DNA from: Metallosphaera hakonensis JCM 8857 = DSM 7519
GTDB taxonomy: Archaea; Thermoproteota; Thermoprotei_A; Sulfolobales; Sulfolobaceae
NCBI RefSeq assembly: GCF_003201675.2
Contig: NZ_CP029287.2
Span: 868,001-932,000 of the forward strand
DNA length: 64,000 nt
Direction: 5' to 3'
Shown: piece by piece, positions 26,669 through 35,839 of the stretch
How positions within the stretch are numbered: position 1 is the stretch's first letter
How the letters are laid out: every line of letters begins with the position of its first letter
Translations under genes and position numbers: made by a program
Notes under the pieces: generated by a model
The model's database searches: none
What the model saw: only the letters and a program-made list of their open reading frames with translations
Told to the model about the DNA's origin: nothing

Positions 26669-27637
26669 TCATGATTTTAGATAGAACACGTTTCCAATCC
26701 CCTTCACTTTGTTTAGATGTGAGATGGCGTCCTCGTTCCAAAGCCTCTGTTCTCTCATTACTAGCATAACTCCCAGGATCTTCTCATCCTCAACAAGGGC
26801 CACCAACAGCCATCCTCTACCAATGGATGCAGAGGAAACGAGGGAGAGACCATCAAACCTTAAAAGTTCAGGAGATAAGCCGTCCACCGGGACTTGCTTC
26901 ACTATTTTATCGAAGACAGAATATAAAAATGCCATGAAGCCCATGTCCTTCATTAGTTCTGGAATTCCTTGTCTGGTCTTTAGGGCCTCAACATATCTAA
27001 CGTTTGAGACTGGATCTCCTAGTTTAAGCATAATAAAGGAGACGTAATCGCCCATGTTAAACATCTCGTATTTACAGTTCATCAGCTTAGCAACTTCAGG
27101 TAGAGTTACGTCAACTGCAGCTGGATGATCCACTAAAACTTCAAGCTCTTCGCCTGGTCTCATTTTAGTGAGCTCCTTTTTAGCAGCGATTTCAGGTACG
27201 GGGCACTCTTCCCCTCTAACATCAAGGACTTTCCTCACGAAGGGCTTCATAAAAGAGGTTATCATTGGCGTTTCTGGTGTCTTCTCTTTCGAGAATTTAC
27301 AGATCGACTCCGCATACTCTTTAAGATTCCTTGAAATTCCCTCCTCTAATGACGATCTCACGACTTCATTGGATGCCTCGATCCTTATTGTCACATGAAG
27401 GTCCTTCTCTCCCACTAGCTCCAGATGAACCCTAAATTTCCCCTCCTCTTCAACTATATCAAGGGAGTTCTTCCCAGCCTTAACTAGGACTGGAAAGGAG
27501 ATCTTACCGAGCTTTAGCTTAGCCGAGTACCCCCAATTGAGTCTCCTGACGTCGGCGAGCATGTAAAGTCTATGATATTTCTCTACGTTAAGTAGAGAGG
27601 CACAAGTCTTGATCCTTAATACGGCAGAACTTTCCAC
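26669..27637 (-). CDS. Three-part protein with a central TusA domain
   Basis: A 322-residue protein. Residues about 136-208 are a TusA-like sulfur carrier with RGEECPVPEIAAKKEL (C145) and VDHPAAVDVTLPEVAKL, close to the free TusA at 20589. Residues 1-120 are alpha/beta with the feel of a lipid/START-like (SRPBCC) domain, and residues about 220-322 (LVSSASIGRGWLLVALVEDE) resemble a roadblock/LC7-type fold. Both assignments are tentative. The fusion could tie sulfur delivery to a regulatory or scaffold function. It stands alone, next to the sulfur island but beyond the MFS gene. Confidence 0.7.
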   Translation of the reverse strand: MESSAVLRIKTCASLLNVEKYHRLYMLADVRRLNWGYSAKLKLGKISFPVLVKAGKNSLDIVEEEGKFRVHLELVGEKDLHVTIRIEASNEVVRSSLEEGISRNLKEYAESICKFSKEKTPETPMITSFMKPFVRKVLDVRGEECPVPEIAAKKELTKMRPGEELEVLVDHPAAVDVTLPEVAKLMNCKYEMFNMGDYVSFIMLKLGDPVSNVRYVEALKTRQGIPELMKDMGFMAFLYSVFDKIVKQVPVDGLSPELLRFDGLSLVSSASIGRGWLLVALVEDEKILGVMLVMREQRLWNEDAISHLNKVKGIGNVFYLKS

Positions 27638-28017
27638 ATGATAAATTAATTTTTCATATATATAAGTATTTTTACCTTACTTTGAGCAGTCTATGGTAAT
27701 TGAATTTAGATGAATGAGAGAGGAGTCCTCGTTCATAGGCGGACTTTGCAGGAAGGCGATGGAATACATGTAGTTTGAGATAGATTATCGAAATAAGCGC
27801 AGTCGACGTTCTCCCGAGGTTTACATAATAAAAATTATTCGACCTTGGACCCTTCCGAAAGATCACGATAAAGATGAGAGAGTTCCTAACATTTAAGCAA
27901 TATTGATCCCAGAGGGTATATGTCTTTACGTCGGGTTAAAGGTGCTCGGAGAGCTAAAGGTGGGGAAAAGACCACTATTTGGGTAACTAATAAAAACCAT
28001 AACATATAGGGACATCA
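27638..28017. other. Intergenic region, no gene recognised
   Basis: About 380 bp between divergently oriented genes. It contains A/T-rich promoter-like stretches at both ends (TTTTTCATATATATAAG near 27650 for the TusA fusion and AACTAATAAAAACCATAAC near 27985 for the gene to the right). No repeat family was recognised. Confidence 0.4.
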
Positions 28018-28533
28018 ATGAGTCCTAGGATCTTAATCGTGGTCATGGTCGTTATTATAGCGTCCTCAATAGCGTCACTGACTTACGTGGTTATCAGTTT
28101 TCATAAAACCGTCTATATTTCTACTTCCTCTCTGGACCAAGAACTTGGCGGAAAGTGGTCAGTCCTGGTTAGGGGACAAATCGAGGATCCAAATGGGATC
28201 TCACCCATAATAGCTATTCTCCTTAAGGGATCCATTGACAATTACTACTCATCATACTACTCTACAACGACAAATCTAACTGTTATGGTATTCAAGTACA
28301 ATACATCAAATCTATCCGATATAACACAAACTATCAGGAACATCTATAGAATTCTAAACTGGTCCGTAAAGAACGTGTCGGGAGGAACGAACGGGTTTTG
28401 CATAGTCTCGTCCAATTACCAATACCTGTACCTTGATTATAAGGACTACTTGATAGTAGTAGTTATTAGCGGGGTTATACATCCCAATGAGTCGGTTCAA
28501 GTTGCAAGGATGCAGGAACAGCTCCTGAACTAA
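28018..28533 (+). CDS. Anchored or secreted protein of unknown function
   Basis: A 171-residue protein with an N-terminal membrane segment (LIVVMVVIIASSIASLTYVV, residues about 5-25) and no second one. The remaining 145 residues, rich in Ser, Tyr, Asn and Ile, would be outside the cell, with several Asn-x-Ser/Thr sites for glycosylation. I do not recognise a family. A poly-C run follows the stop codon within a few bases. It could be a pilin-like or surface accessory protein, but no class III signal peptide is obvious. Confidence 0.55.
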   Translation: MSPRILIVVMVVIIASSIASLTYVVISFHKTVYISTSSLDQELGGKWSVLVRGQIEDPNGISPIIAILLKGSIDNYYSSYYSTTTNLTVMVFKYNTSNLSDITQTIRNIYRILNWSVKNVSGGTNGFCIVSSNYQYLYLDYKDYLIVVVISGVIHPNESVQVARMQEQLLN

Positions 28534-28538
28534 TTGAT

Positions 28539-28552
28539 CCCCCCCCCCCCCC
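28539..28552 (+). repeat. Homopolymer run of 14 C
   Basis: Fourteen consecutive C residues six bases after the stop of the preceding gene, in a genome where such runs are rare. It could be a real hypermutable tract or an assembly artefact. The following 260 bp up to 28812 show no gene. Confidence 0.9.
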
Positions 28553-28812
28553 GTGAGGTCTTCGGTTCTGACGTTTTACCTTTCAGGAAACCTGTTCGAG
28601 ATTCGGAAGGAGATAAGGGACGATTAACTTCCTTGAAAGGGAGTCGTAAAATAGGGTTTACACTTCAATTCATGACCGATGATATCCTGTGAGGTCGTAC
28701 AAGTTACGGAATAGTTCTGCACTCTAACTGCAAACTATATTTTCTACACATCAAGATAGGAGAGACTCTTAAGTATTAATGATTTATTTCCATATAACCT
28801 CCATATTAAGTT

Positions 28813-29622
28813 ATGAAACGCAGATCTCAACTATACGTTCCAGCCATAAGCGAGAAAATGATAGTGAAGAGTTTAGAAATTCCTGCAGATTCGATCATTT
28901 TCGATCTTGAGGATTCCGTGCCCATGGAACAAAAGGATAGCGCAAGAGAGGTCTTGAGAAAGGCGCTCTCCACATACTCCTGGAAGGGGAAAGAACTCTG
29001 TGTACGCATTAATCAGCTGACTACAAAGGACGGATTAAAGGACCTTCTTTACGTATCTGATATCCCCGTGGATACTGTACTTATCCCTAAGGCGGAAGGC
29101 TCCCTAAGCTTCATATTTAAGTCAACAGGTAAGAAGGTTGAACCTATCGTCGAAACTCCGAGGGGTTTAGTGGAGATAGAGCACTTAGTACGATCCGATG
29201 GAGTTACGGCTATATCTTACGGTGCAGCCGATTTATCCCTTTACACTCAGGGTCAAGTCAAGGGTTATGAGGGAAACATTTACGTCATGACGAGGATAGC
29301 CACTACTGCTAGGGCTTACGACGTGGAACCCGTGGACAAAGTATACTTCGACTTAAAGAACTCAGATGGTTTCAAAAACGAGGCCCAGTTGGCTAAATCG
29401 CTTGGATTCTCCGGAAAGCAGGTAATACATCCCTCACAGGTAGATCTAGCAAACCAGGTGTTCTCCCCAAGTGGAGAGGAACTCCAATGGTACCAAGAGG
29501 TTGTAAAAAACTACGAGATGGCCATGAAGGAGGGTAGAGGAGCCATAAGACTCAGAGATCAGTTGGTGGATCAAGTTCACTACAGAATTGCCAAGAAATT
29601 TTTAGAGGACTACAAATCTTAA
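28813..29622 (+). CDS. CitE-like (HpcH/HpaI family) CoA-dependent lyase
   Basis: A 269-residue TIM-barrel protein of the citrate-lyase beta/malyl-CoA lyase group. RSQLYVPAISEKMIVKSLE, the metal/substrate region IIFDLEDSVP, VETPRGLVEIE and SYGAADLSLY are all present, as is KQVIHPSQV near the C-terminus. Free-standing CitE-like proteins cleave or form malyl- or citramalyl-CoA-type esters. No citrate lyase alpha or gamma gene is near, so true citrate lyase is unlikely. A monocistronic gene with its own promoter region. Confidence 0.87.
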   Translation: MKRRSQLYVPAISEKMIVKSLEIPADSIIFDLEDSVPMEQKDSAREVLRKALSTYSWKGKELCVRINQLTTKDGLKDLLYVSDIPVDTVLIPKAEGSLSFIFKSTGKKVEPIVETPRGLVEIEHLVRSDGVTAISYGAADLSLYTQGQVKGYEGNIYVMTRIATTARAYDVEPVDKVYFDLKNSDGFKNEAQLAKSLGFSGKQVIHPSQVDLANQVFSPSGEELQWYQEVVKNYEMAMKEGRGAIRLRDQLVDQVHYRIAKKFLEDYKS

Positions 29623-29846
29623 TCTGTATAATTATTAGCGTGAAATAAATTAAAGTTTATATCATTTTATTGCGAACTTTTATACAGTACTTAGATTTAG
29701 TGATAAGCCAGGGAATAGGGGTTTCATATTCGACTCTGGGAGAATTGTCCTGAAAACGGGGAAAGGATTTTCATGGAAGATGAGGAGAGATCAACAGGTG
29801 ATGAGGAATAAGAAAAATGGCGTTCTACGCGAGAGTGTTATCCAAC

Positions 29847-29918
29847 ACTAATGTTTCTGATAGGTTCTTGACGTGGGATTAATGAGATCTAGGATAAACA
29901 CTTATTGGAACCGCTAAT
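29847..29918 (+). repeat. Family A miniature repeat, copy 3
   Basis: A more degenerate 72-bp copy: ACTAATGTTTCTGATAGG at the left and GGATAAACACTTATTGGAAC toward the right. It lacks the GCGACCAGAGG core seen in other copies. Confidence 0.6.
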
Positions 29919-30012
29919 GGGGAAGGACTGCATAGTAAACTGAGCTAAGAGCTTTGAGGAACAAGGGAGATACGAATCGGATAATTGATGACTTTAGGTT
30001 CAAAGGCTTAAC

Positions 30013-30090
30013 GTTAGTGTTTCTAGTTTATAATAAGTTCTTACCTAGCGACCAGAGGTGTTTGGGTAAATATTTCCTGGAAATGCTAAT
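30013..30090 (+). repeat. Family A miniature repeat, copy 4
   Basis: A 78-bp copy running from GTTAGTGTTTCT to GGAAATGCTAAT, with the core CCTAGCGACCAGAGGTG. A few extra bases near the left end make it longer than other copies. It lies about 40 bp before a tnpB remnant. Confidence 0.75.
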
Positions 30091-30129
30091 GAAGGAGATG
30101 GTATTATGGAAACTCTTGGGACACTGAAT

Positions 30130-30474
30130 AACGAATTATCTTAATGGGGTTCAAAGGGGAAGGAAGACCCCATCCGCGAGGGATGGATGAGCACTTTGTA
30201 TTATAAGGATAAATAGCTGCCATTCAAGGTTCTCACAATGCCCGACGTGGGGTTTAGATTTAGAGCTTACGCTGATGAACGAACGTTGAGGGCGTTAAAG
30301 GCCCAGTTGAAGTCGGCGTGCGAGTTGTATAACACCCTGCGTTGGGCAGACTCCTATTTCTATTCGAGAGATGGAAAAGGTCTGAATCAAACCCAGTTGA
30401 GGCTCGCCCTCGATTTTCAAATTCAATCAATTTATATTGAATTGATAAAATTTTTAGACATATTCCTGAATTGA
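30130..30474 (+). pseudogene. Truncated IS200/IS605-type tnpB
   Basis: The frame from ATG 30238 gives the start of a TnpB (IS605 OrfB) protein: [37 protein letters not shown] and [12 protein letters not shown]. After about 65 residues the similarity ends in an A/T-rich tail and a stop, so the RuvC nuclease domain is missing. The 108 bp upstream (GGAAGGAAGACCCC, GAGGGATGGATGAGC) match the left part of the elements at 26235 and 38499. It is an inactive 5' fragment of an insertion sequence. Confidence 0.75.
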
Positions 30475-30487
30475 GTCGGAAAAAGAC

Positions 30488-31225
30488 TTAAAGAGTCCCA
30501 TTCAAATTTCGTTCTATATTTTCCTTAAATTCTGGAGGTTTAGGTATTTTTATGGCAGCTATCTTATTCAAAAATGTCTCCTTGTCATCTATTTTGAACA
30601 ATTGATTAAATCTTTTCTCAAATCCGATTGTAGAAATTGGTTTTCCACTTATTCCAAAACCACATACCGAGCCAGAGGTATGGGCCGGATAAACCTCTAT
30701 GTAGTCTGGTAATTCCCTTAATCGCCTGAGACTGGTAAACAACTTCTCCTCTGAATTCTCGCCTCCTATATCTACTCGCCCTATAGAACCAACAAAGAGT
30801 GTGTCCCCAGTTAAAACTGCCCAAGGTTCGCTCCAACTTTCCTCTCTTCGCCTATCGTATACCAACAATGAAATGCTATCTGGAGTATGTCCTGGCGTAT
30901 ATATTACCTTGACTTTAGTATTACCGGATTTAATCTCCTGACTGTCGTGTACTCTCTCTACAGAGAACCTAACCTTAGATTCCTCGTGATAGTATACGCT
31001 GGCACCAGTTAAAGACTGAAGTCTCCTAGCTCCCGAGATGTGGTCAGCATGGGTATGCGTCTCTATGATATAGCTTATCTTCATCCTTAATAACTCTGAA
31101 AGCTTAGTGACTTCAGCAACCGTCTCGTAGGTAGGATCTACAACAAACAACTCCCCTGCTTGAGTGCATCCAAACACATATGTAATGCATCCACCATCTT
31201 TAGCTATAATTTGCCTAAATATCAT
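30488..31225 (-). CDS. ETHE1-like metallo-beta-lactamase hydrolase (possible persulfide dioxygenase)
   Basis: A 245-residue MBL-fold protein. HTHADHISGARRL (HxHxDH), YTPGHTPDSISLL, GDTLFVGSIGRVDIGG and YPAHTSGSVCGF follow the ETHE1/persulfide-dioxygenase pattern, in which a single iron oxidises persulfide to sulfite. Glyoxalase II-type activity cannot be excluded. It is transcribed leftward, in the same direction as the TrmB-type regulator just upstream (33 bp), so the regulator may be part of the same unit. It would fit the sulfur metabolism seen elsewhere in the window. Confidence 0.82.
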   Translation of the reverse strand: MIFRQIIAKDGGCITYVFGCTQAGELFVVDPTYETVAEVTKLSELLRMKISYIIETHTHADHISGARRLQSLTGASVYYHEESKVRFSVERVHDSQEIKSGNTKVKVIYTPGHTPDSISLLVYDRRREESWSEPWAVLTGDTLFVGSIGRVDIGGENSEEKLFTSLRRLRELPDYIEVYPAHTSGSVCGFGISGKPISTIGFEKRFNQLFKIDDKETFLNKIAAIKIPKPPEFKENIERNLNGTL

Positions 31226-31257
31226 AAACTAAGATATTTTTATGGGAATAAAAAGGG

Positions 31258-31938
31258 TTATTCACTCATAGAAGTTAAAAGACTAAAATGCTCCCTAACC
31301 TGGTACAGACATCCCTTACACGAATCAAGGATTACCTCCATTTCTCCTTCATCCTCACTAAAGGTTGCTGCTAAAGAATCGTCAAAGATCATGAACTTAG
31401 AACTTAACCCTCTCACTACCTTCACTTTGCCCTTAATCGACGAAACTGGAGTTGTACTGATAAAGGTTAGCTCTCCATGATATCTCTCAAGCATCTTAAC
31501 TAGCCAGTCTGGAGGTTTGTCATAGACTACATCAAGTTTATTTGATTGATCTATGAATTTTTTTATCAACCTCATCACGGCCCTATTTCCTCTCACATGA
31601 ACGCTCCTATCGGCCTCTTTGCTTTTGACCTCTTTCCAGGACCTCATAACAACGGAAATATATCTGTCTATATTTTCAACTAACTTCTCCCTATAAATCC
31701 TCAGAGACGTCTCAGGATCGATCAGTTTTACCCTTTTCGGTCTTCCATGGATCACTTTCACTAGACCTTTTTCCTCGAGCCCTTCACAAACCTGATATAT
31801 CTTCTGGTATGGTATTCCCGATTCCCTTGATATTTCTCTCATTGTTCCGCTGCATTTTCTCATCAAAGCTAACATCGTTTTGGCCTCGTAATCCGAAAGC
31901 CCCAACTTTAGAAGACTTTCGCGTATTTCACTATCCAT
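31258..31938 (-). CDS. TrmB-family transcriptional regulator
   Basis: A 226-residue regulator. Residues about 5-75 form a winged helix of the TrmB type (LSDYEAKTMLALMRKCSGTM, then ISRESGIPYQKIYQVCEGLE), and the C-terminal part looks like the TrmB sensor domain. Cys residues in CKGCLYQ near the end could respond to redox or sulfur. It is divergent from the MFS gene with only 41 bp between the starts, and upstream of the MBL gene in one direction, so it probably controls both. Confidence 0.85.
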   Translation of the reverse strand: MDSEIRESLLKLGLSDYEAKTMLALMRKCSGTMREISRESGIPYQKIYQVCEGLEEKGLVKVIHGRPKRVKLIDPETSLRIYREKLVENIDRYISVVMRSWKEVKSKEADRSVHVRGNRAVMRLIKKFIDQSNKLDVVYDKPPDWLVKMLERYHGELTFISTTPVSSIKGKVKVVRGLSSKFMIFDDSLAATFSEDEGEMEVILDSCKGCLYQVREHFSLLTSMSE

Positions 31939-31979
31939 AGTGAATAATCGTTTTTAAAAGTTAAATAAAGTTAAGATCA

Positions 31980-33116
31980 ATGAGGAGTCAATTTCTATTA
32001 TTTACGTTCTTGGTCTTCTTCACGGGATTATTCCTTGGGATCTTAAGGATCGTAATACCCGTCTTAGAAAGAGAGCAAGGGCTATCTGCAGAGATCTCAA
32101 TTCTCATTCCTCTTGTGGTCTTTGGGTTCATAAAGGGCATCTTTAATTTCTTGACAGGAAAGCTTTCTGATATATTAGGAAGAAAAAAGCTTCAAATGGC
32201 TGGTTGGGTCGTGGCTCTCCTGGCTTCTCTAATACTGATGATTTGGATTGACCCCCTTATAGTTATCCTGGTCACCTGTTTATTGGCAATAAATCAGGCG
32301 CTGACCTGGACCACCTCTGTAACATCGCAGATAGATATAAGCGGGAAAAGAAGAGCAGGCTTAGCTACTGGGATAAACGAGATGTCTGGCTACTTGGGTG
32401 TCGCCTTAGGTAATTTCTTGGCTAGTCAGGTTTACGGCATGAGCATTTTCATAATATTAGGAACTTCGCTTGTGGCTCTCTTTGTTTCTCTGGGAGTCAT
32501 GGAAACTAAAACATTAATAAGTGACCCCCCAAAAAGGGAGAGCTATAGGAAGATTACTCCGATCAGCGTCATAGGCCTCGTGGAGAAATTCGTTGATTCG
32601 TCATTCTTTGTTGTAATACCAACTTATTTATTAATAAAAGGATTTAGCTTAGGTTACGTTGGGGATTTAACCGCTGTATATACACTCACGTGGTCCCTTT
32701 CACAGCCTCTCTTTGGGTATTTGGCAGACAGCTTCTCAAGGGTTAAGGTGGTAATCTCGGGTCTAATATTAATGTCCATAGGATTTATCGACTTTCTTCT
32801 CTCCCCCCAATTTTTTTCTTTTATTGAGGGTTTAGGCATGGGCATGATATACCCCAACCTCATAGCTTTGGTTAATGATAAAGTAGGCGAGGGATCTAGA
32901 GGGAAGGCATTGGGATACTATAGGTTATATAGAGATTCTGGATATGGGGCAGCGGGCTTACTTCTGCCCCTTCTTTACATAAAGTTTGGCTTTTCAGATA
33001 CTCTCCTCCTTGTGGGTCTTTTGCAGGTGATTTTTATTCCATTCCTCTTTGACAAGAATCAGGGTAAGCCTATGTCGATTACAAAATCTCCTCGGCGAGA
33101 ATCTCATTCCTCTTGA
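31980..33116 (+). CDS. Major facilitator superfamily transporter
   Basis: A 378-residue MFS protein with about eleven or twelve membrane segments. The loop motif GKLSDILGRKKLQ after TM2 and YLADSFSRVKVV in the second half are typical drug- or metabolite-exporter features. The ATG is 41 bp from the divergent TrmB-type regulator, which likely controls it. Substrate is unknown; context (ETHE1-like hydrolase) allows a sulfur compound, but that is inference. Confidence 0.82.
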   Translation: MRSQFLLFTFLVFFTGLFLGILRIVIPVLEREQGLSAEISILIPLVVFGFIKGIFNFLTGKLSDILGRKKLQMAGWVVALLASLILMIWIDPLIVILVTCLLAINQALTWTTSVTSQIDISGKRRAGLATGINEMSGYLGVALGNFLASQVYGMSIFIILGTSLVALFVSLGVMETKTLISDPPKRESYRKITPISVIGLVEKFVDSSFFVVIPTYLLIKGFSLGYVGDLTAVYTLTWSLSQPLFGYLADSFSRVKVVISGLILMSIGFIDFLLSPQFFSFIEGLGMGMIYPNLIALVNDKVGEGSRGKALGYYRLYRDSGYGAAGLLLPLLYIKFGFSDTLLLVGLLQVIFIPFLFDKNQGKPMSITKSPRRESHSS

Positions 33117-33347
33117 TTGATTCGGATCTCTTTGCTAATACCGTTTTTAATAATAAAAAAGATATATCTCATTTTAATCATATAAAGTATATTTTCTAAT
33201 TCCCTGCTAGAAATATTCGCTCGGCTTAAAGTAAATACGTTGAGAAGGTTTATAGACGTTCTAGCCTAAGCCTCTCATCTACAGTTAAACGGAGATTGTG
33301 AAGATCTTTACACAGATTTACTTTTGTTTGCGATATAAGATCCGTTA

Positions 33348-34355
33348 TTAGAAAATTGGAACGAAGTCTTCCTCACTAACCTCGACTTCCTCACCGCTAA
33401 TTCCGAGCTCTGGAAACGACGGCATCTTCACTCCGTATCTAGCTAGAGTCGATCCGACCCTGATTACAGCGGTTCTCCAGGCCTCCTCCTTTTCCTTAAG
33501 TTCTGGGATATGGAATCCTGCGCTTCTAGCTATGTCCTCCATTTTTTCGTTTACCTCCTCGAACCACGGTGGCAATTTCCAGAACTCCTTAGGAGGTTTG
33601 TACGTGATAAGGGAGAGGAAAACGAATCCTGCTCTAACCTGCTTCGTGACCAATGCCTTTTGTTCGTCACTCATCCTTGAGGCTCCTTGGGTCATTATTA
33701 AGTGAGTGAATGCGTAGTGCCTGGTTTCGTCCACTGCGGTATTGCGGAATGCCTTGGAGAACTCTTCCAATTTCGAATTCTTGGACATGGTAGTGAAGAC
33801 TGTAGTAGCCGCGGCCTCCCCCATCATAAAGGAAGTAAACAGTACGTCCAGGGTGTATTTCTTGTATGCATCTAGGTAGGCTTTCCAATACCTGGCGCCA
33901 TTGTACCACGTCCATTCCACGTTCAGGGCTGCCTTCCTCTCCAAGTCGTCCTGAGGCTTGAAATCGAATGGGAATCCTTTCATCATGGAGTCTATTGCAA
34001 GTCCACAGACCATGTTATGCCTGTTTTCATCGTAGGTTATGGTAGTAAGGATACCCCTTACGGCAGTATCGAGGTGATGCTCAAATCCCTTAATTACGGC
34101 GTAGGCAAACACTGGGGTAGCATTATCGAAGTTAGATAACAAGGACCACCAATAGGCTATGGCCAACCTCTGCTTACGGTCGAGACCCGAGGCTATCTCC
34201 CTTATTTTCTCCCAATTAATGTCCTCCTCGTCCCACTGTTCTCGCTTGGACCTTCTATACAACTGCCACGCTTTCTCGTTATCGAAGGTCCACTTGGGGG
34301 GATAAACGTTGGGCGTCGGGTAAACTGGATCAGTGTAGTAATCTATCTCAGACAT
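33348..34355 (-). CDS. R2-like di-iron carboxylate (ferritin-like) protein
   Basis: A 335-residue helical protein of the ribonucleotide-reductase R2-like/ferritin-like superfamily. Two metal motifs are spaced as in that fold: TYDENRHNM and TAVDETRHYA (each ExxH-type), with a further Glu in FMMGEAAATTVF. The N-terminal QWDEEDINWEKI resembles the start of R2 and R2lox helices. It could be an R2-like oxidase or an N- or C-oxygenase rather than a true R2, since no R1 gene is near. Proteins like this are annotated as R2 in several archaea without proof. Confidence 0.7.
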   Translation of the reverse strand: MSEIDYYTDPVYPTPNVYPPKWTFDNEKAWQLYRRSKREQWDEEDINWEKIREIASGLDRKQRLAIAYWWSLLSNFDNATPVFAYAVIKGFEHHLDTAVRGILTTITYDENRHNMVCGLAIDSMMKGFPFDFKPQDDLERKAALNVEWTWYNGARYWKAYLDAYKKYTLDVLFTSFMMGEAAATTVFTTMSKNSKLEEFSKAFRNTAVDETRHYAFTHLIMTQGASRMSDEQKALVTKQVRAGFVFLSLITYKPPKEFWKLPPWFEEVNEKMEDIARSAGFHIPELKEKEEAWRTAVIRVGSTLARYGVKMPSFPELGISGEEVEVSEEDFVPIF

Positions 34356-34468
34356 TTAACCACGCTAATATATTAGATAGTCGAAATATATAAATGTTCT
34401 TTAACAACTCTAAATGACTCCTAGTCTTATTGATATCATTGATTCGGCATGACTAGACACAGAACGTG

Positions 34469-34622
34469 GGTCGCTCGGATATCAATTGCGAATTCTTTTT
34501 AAAGACTAAAACGAATTTTATTGAATATTATCACTCTGACTAAATTGAGATGTATGCTAACAATTTACCTTATTGGACTGTCCTCTTCAAAAATTTTGAT
34601 TCTCATTGAACCATGAATCGCC
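34469..34622 (+). repeat. Family B miniature element (MITE-like), copy 2
   Basis: A diverged 154-bp copy. Matching blocks are TTGCGAATTC, ACGAATTTTATTGAAT, AACAATTTACCTTATT and CCATGAATCGCCC at the right end. The left end is poorly preserved. It lies in the 358-bp gap between the R2-like and aldo/keto reductase genes, which holds no gene. Confidence 0.65.
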
Positions 34623-34713
34623 CATCTAAAAGTTTGTCGAAATATTGTATTGTGAAGGATACGAATAAATGGGGGCATAAAGTTCGATGGAACTTTCACG
34701 GCACCCAAAAGGC

Positions 34714-35550
34714 TTAGAAATATTTCTCTAACTTCTCTACCTCGTCCTTAGAAAGTCTCCATCCCACCGCATCTAAGTTTTCCTTTACGTGGACAGGATT
34801 TGACGCTCTTGGTATGGGGAAAGTATTTTCATGTTTACTAATTATCCAGTTCAATGCTATTTGAGCAAAGGTTTTCTCTCCATGATTCCTCTTTATCATC
34901 TCCACCGCATCGGAAGGGAAACGCTTAGCCAATCTTCCGTGTCCCAGAGGATAGTAACAAATTACGGAAATACCGTTCTCCTTCGCGTACGGTATTATAT
35001 CGCTCTCTATTCTTCTATCCACCAAACTGTAAGGCATTTGGATTGATGATACCTGATATTTTTTAAGAGAATCTTGCGCCTTTTTTAGCTGTTCTAAGTT
35101 AAAATTACTAACTCCTATAAATCTGATTAAACCATCGTCCACCAGTTTCTCCATGGCACTCATGGATTCCCCTATGGGCACTGTCCTCGATGGAAAGTGA
35201 ATTTGATAGAGGTCTATGTACTTAGTCTTCAGTCTCTTGAGGCTATTCTTAGCAGCTTTAATGAGAGAGTCATACTTAAGATGAGACGGCCAAACTTTAG
35301 TGGCGATAAATATTTTTTCTCTATCATAATTCTTTATTGCCTCAGCTACCAGCTCTTCGGTGTTATAAAGCTCGGCAGTATCTATAAAATTTATACCACC
35401 TTCTAATCCAATTTTCAGTGCATTTATCCTTCGTTCCTTTGAGGGGGCAATTCCAATTCTAGAGAGGACTATCCATTGAGGATCATAATAGGTACCCATA
35501 CCTATTGCAGATACTTTTACTCCAGTTTTTCCAAAATCTCTAAATTCCAT
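34714..35550 (-). CDS. Aldo/keto reductase
   Basis: A 278-residue TIM-barrel NADPH-dependent reductase. The catalytic tetrad can be read as Asp and Tyr in FIDTAELYNTEELV, Lys in FIATKVWPSH and His in LYQIHFPSR. GVSNFNLEQLKKAQ and FPIPRASNPVHVKENL are usual family features. It would reduce aldehydes or ketones to alcohols; the substrate cannot be told. It stands alone, divergent from the mer genes with about 290 bp between them. Confidence 0.88.
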   Translation of the reverse strand: MEFRDFGKTGVKVSAIGMGTYYDPQWIVLSRIGIAPSKERRINALKIGLEGGINFIDTAELYNTEELVAEAIKNYDREKIFIATKVWPSHLKYDSLIKAAKNSLKRLKTKYIDLYQIHFPSRTVPIGESMSAMEKLVDDGLIRFIGVSNFNLEQLKKAQDSLKKYQVSSIQMPYSLVDRRIESDIIPYAKENGISVICYYPLGHGRLAKRFPSDAVEMIKRNHGEKTFAQIALNWIISKHENTFPIPRASNPVHVKENLDAVGWRLSKDEVEKLEKYF

Positions 35551-35785
35551 AAATTAGCGTTAGTTTTTAACCATTTAACTGAGATTATCTAAAGTTAGAA
35601 TAGGTCTCAAAGAATAGATGAAAACTAGTAAATCAATAAAGAATACGCTACCGTAGAAGCTATTCCCATTACGACTAGATCTATTTGGTAAGGTATAGAT
35701 TGCGAAGGGGACCAGACGAGTAATAGGTAGAGATGGCTAACCTTTCTCCCTGACCTCAAGTAAATACGTTACATATGAACAACTG

Positions 35786-35795
35786 TTTATATATA
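35786..35795 (+). promoter_or_regulatory. TATA box of the merHA operon
   Basis: TTTATATATA lies about 50 bp upstream of the merH ATG, so a transcript with a leader of some 20-25 bases is expected. GGGTATGGTGATAAA between them contains GGTGA as a ribosome site. No obvious palindromic operator was found, and no merR gene is adjacent. Confidence 0.55.
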
Positions 35796-35839
35796 GAAAT
35801 GTTTATTAGGATTAACGTCAATTAGGGTATGGTGATAAA

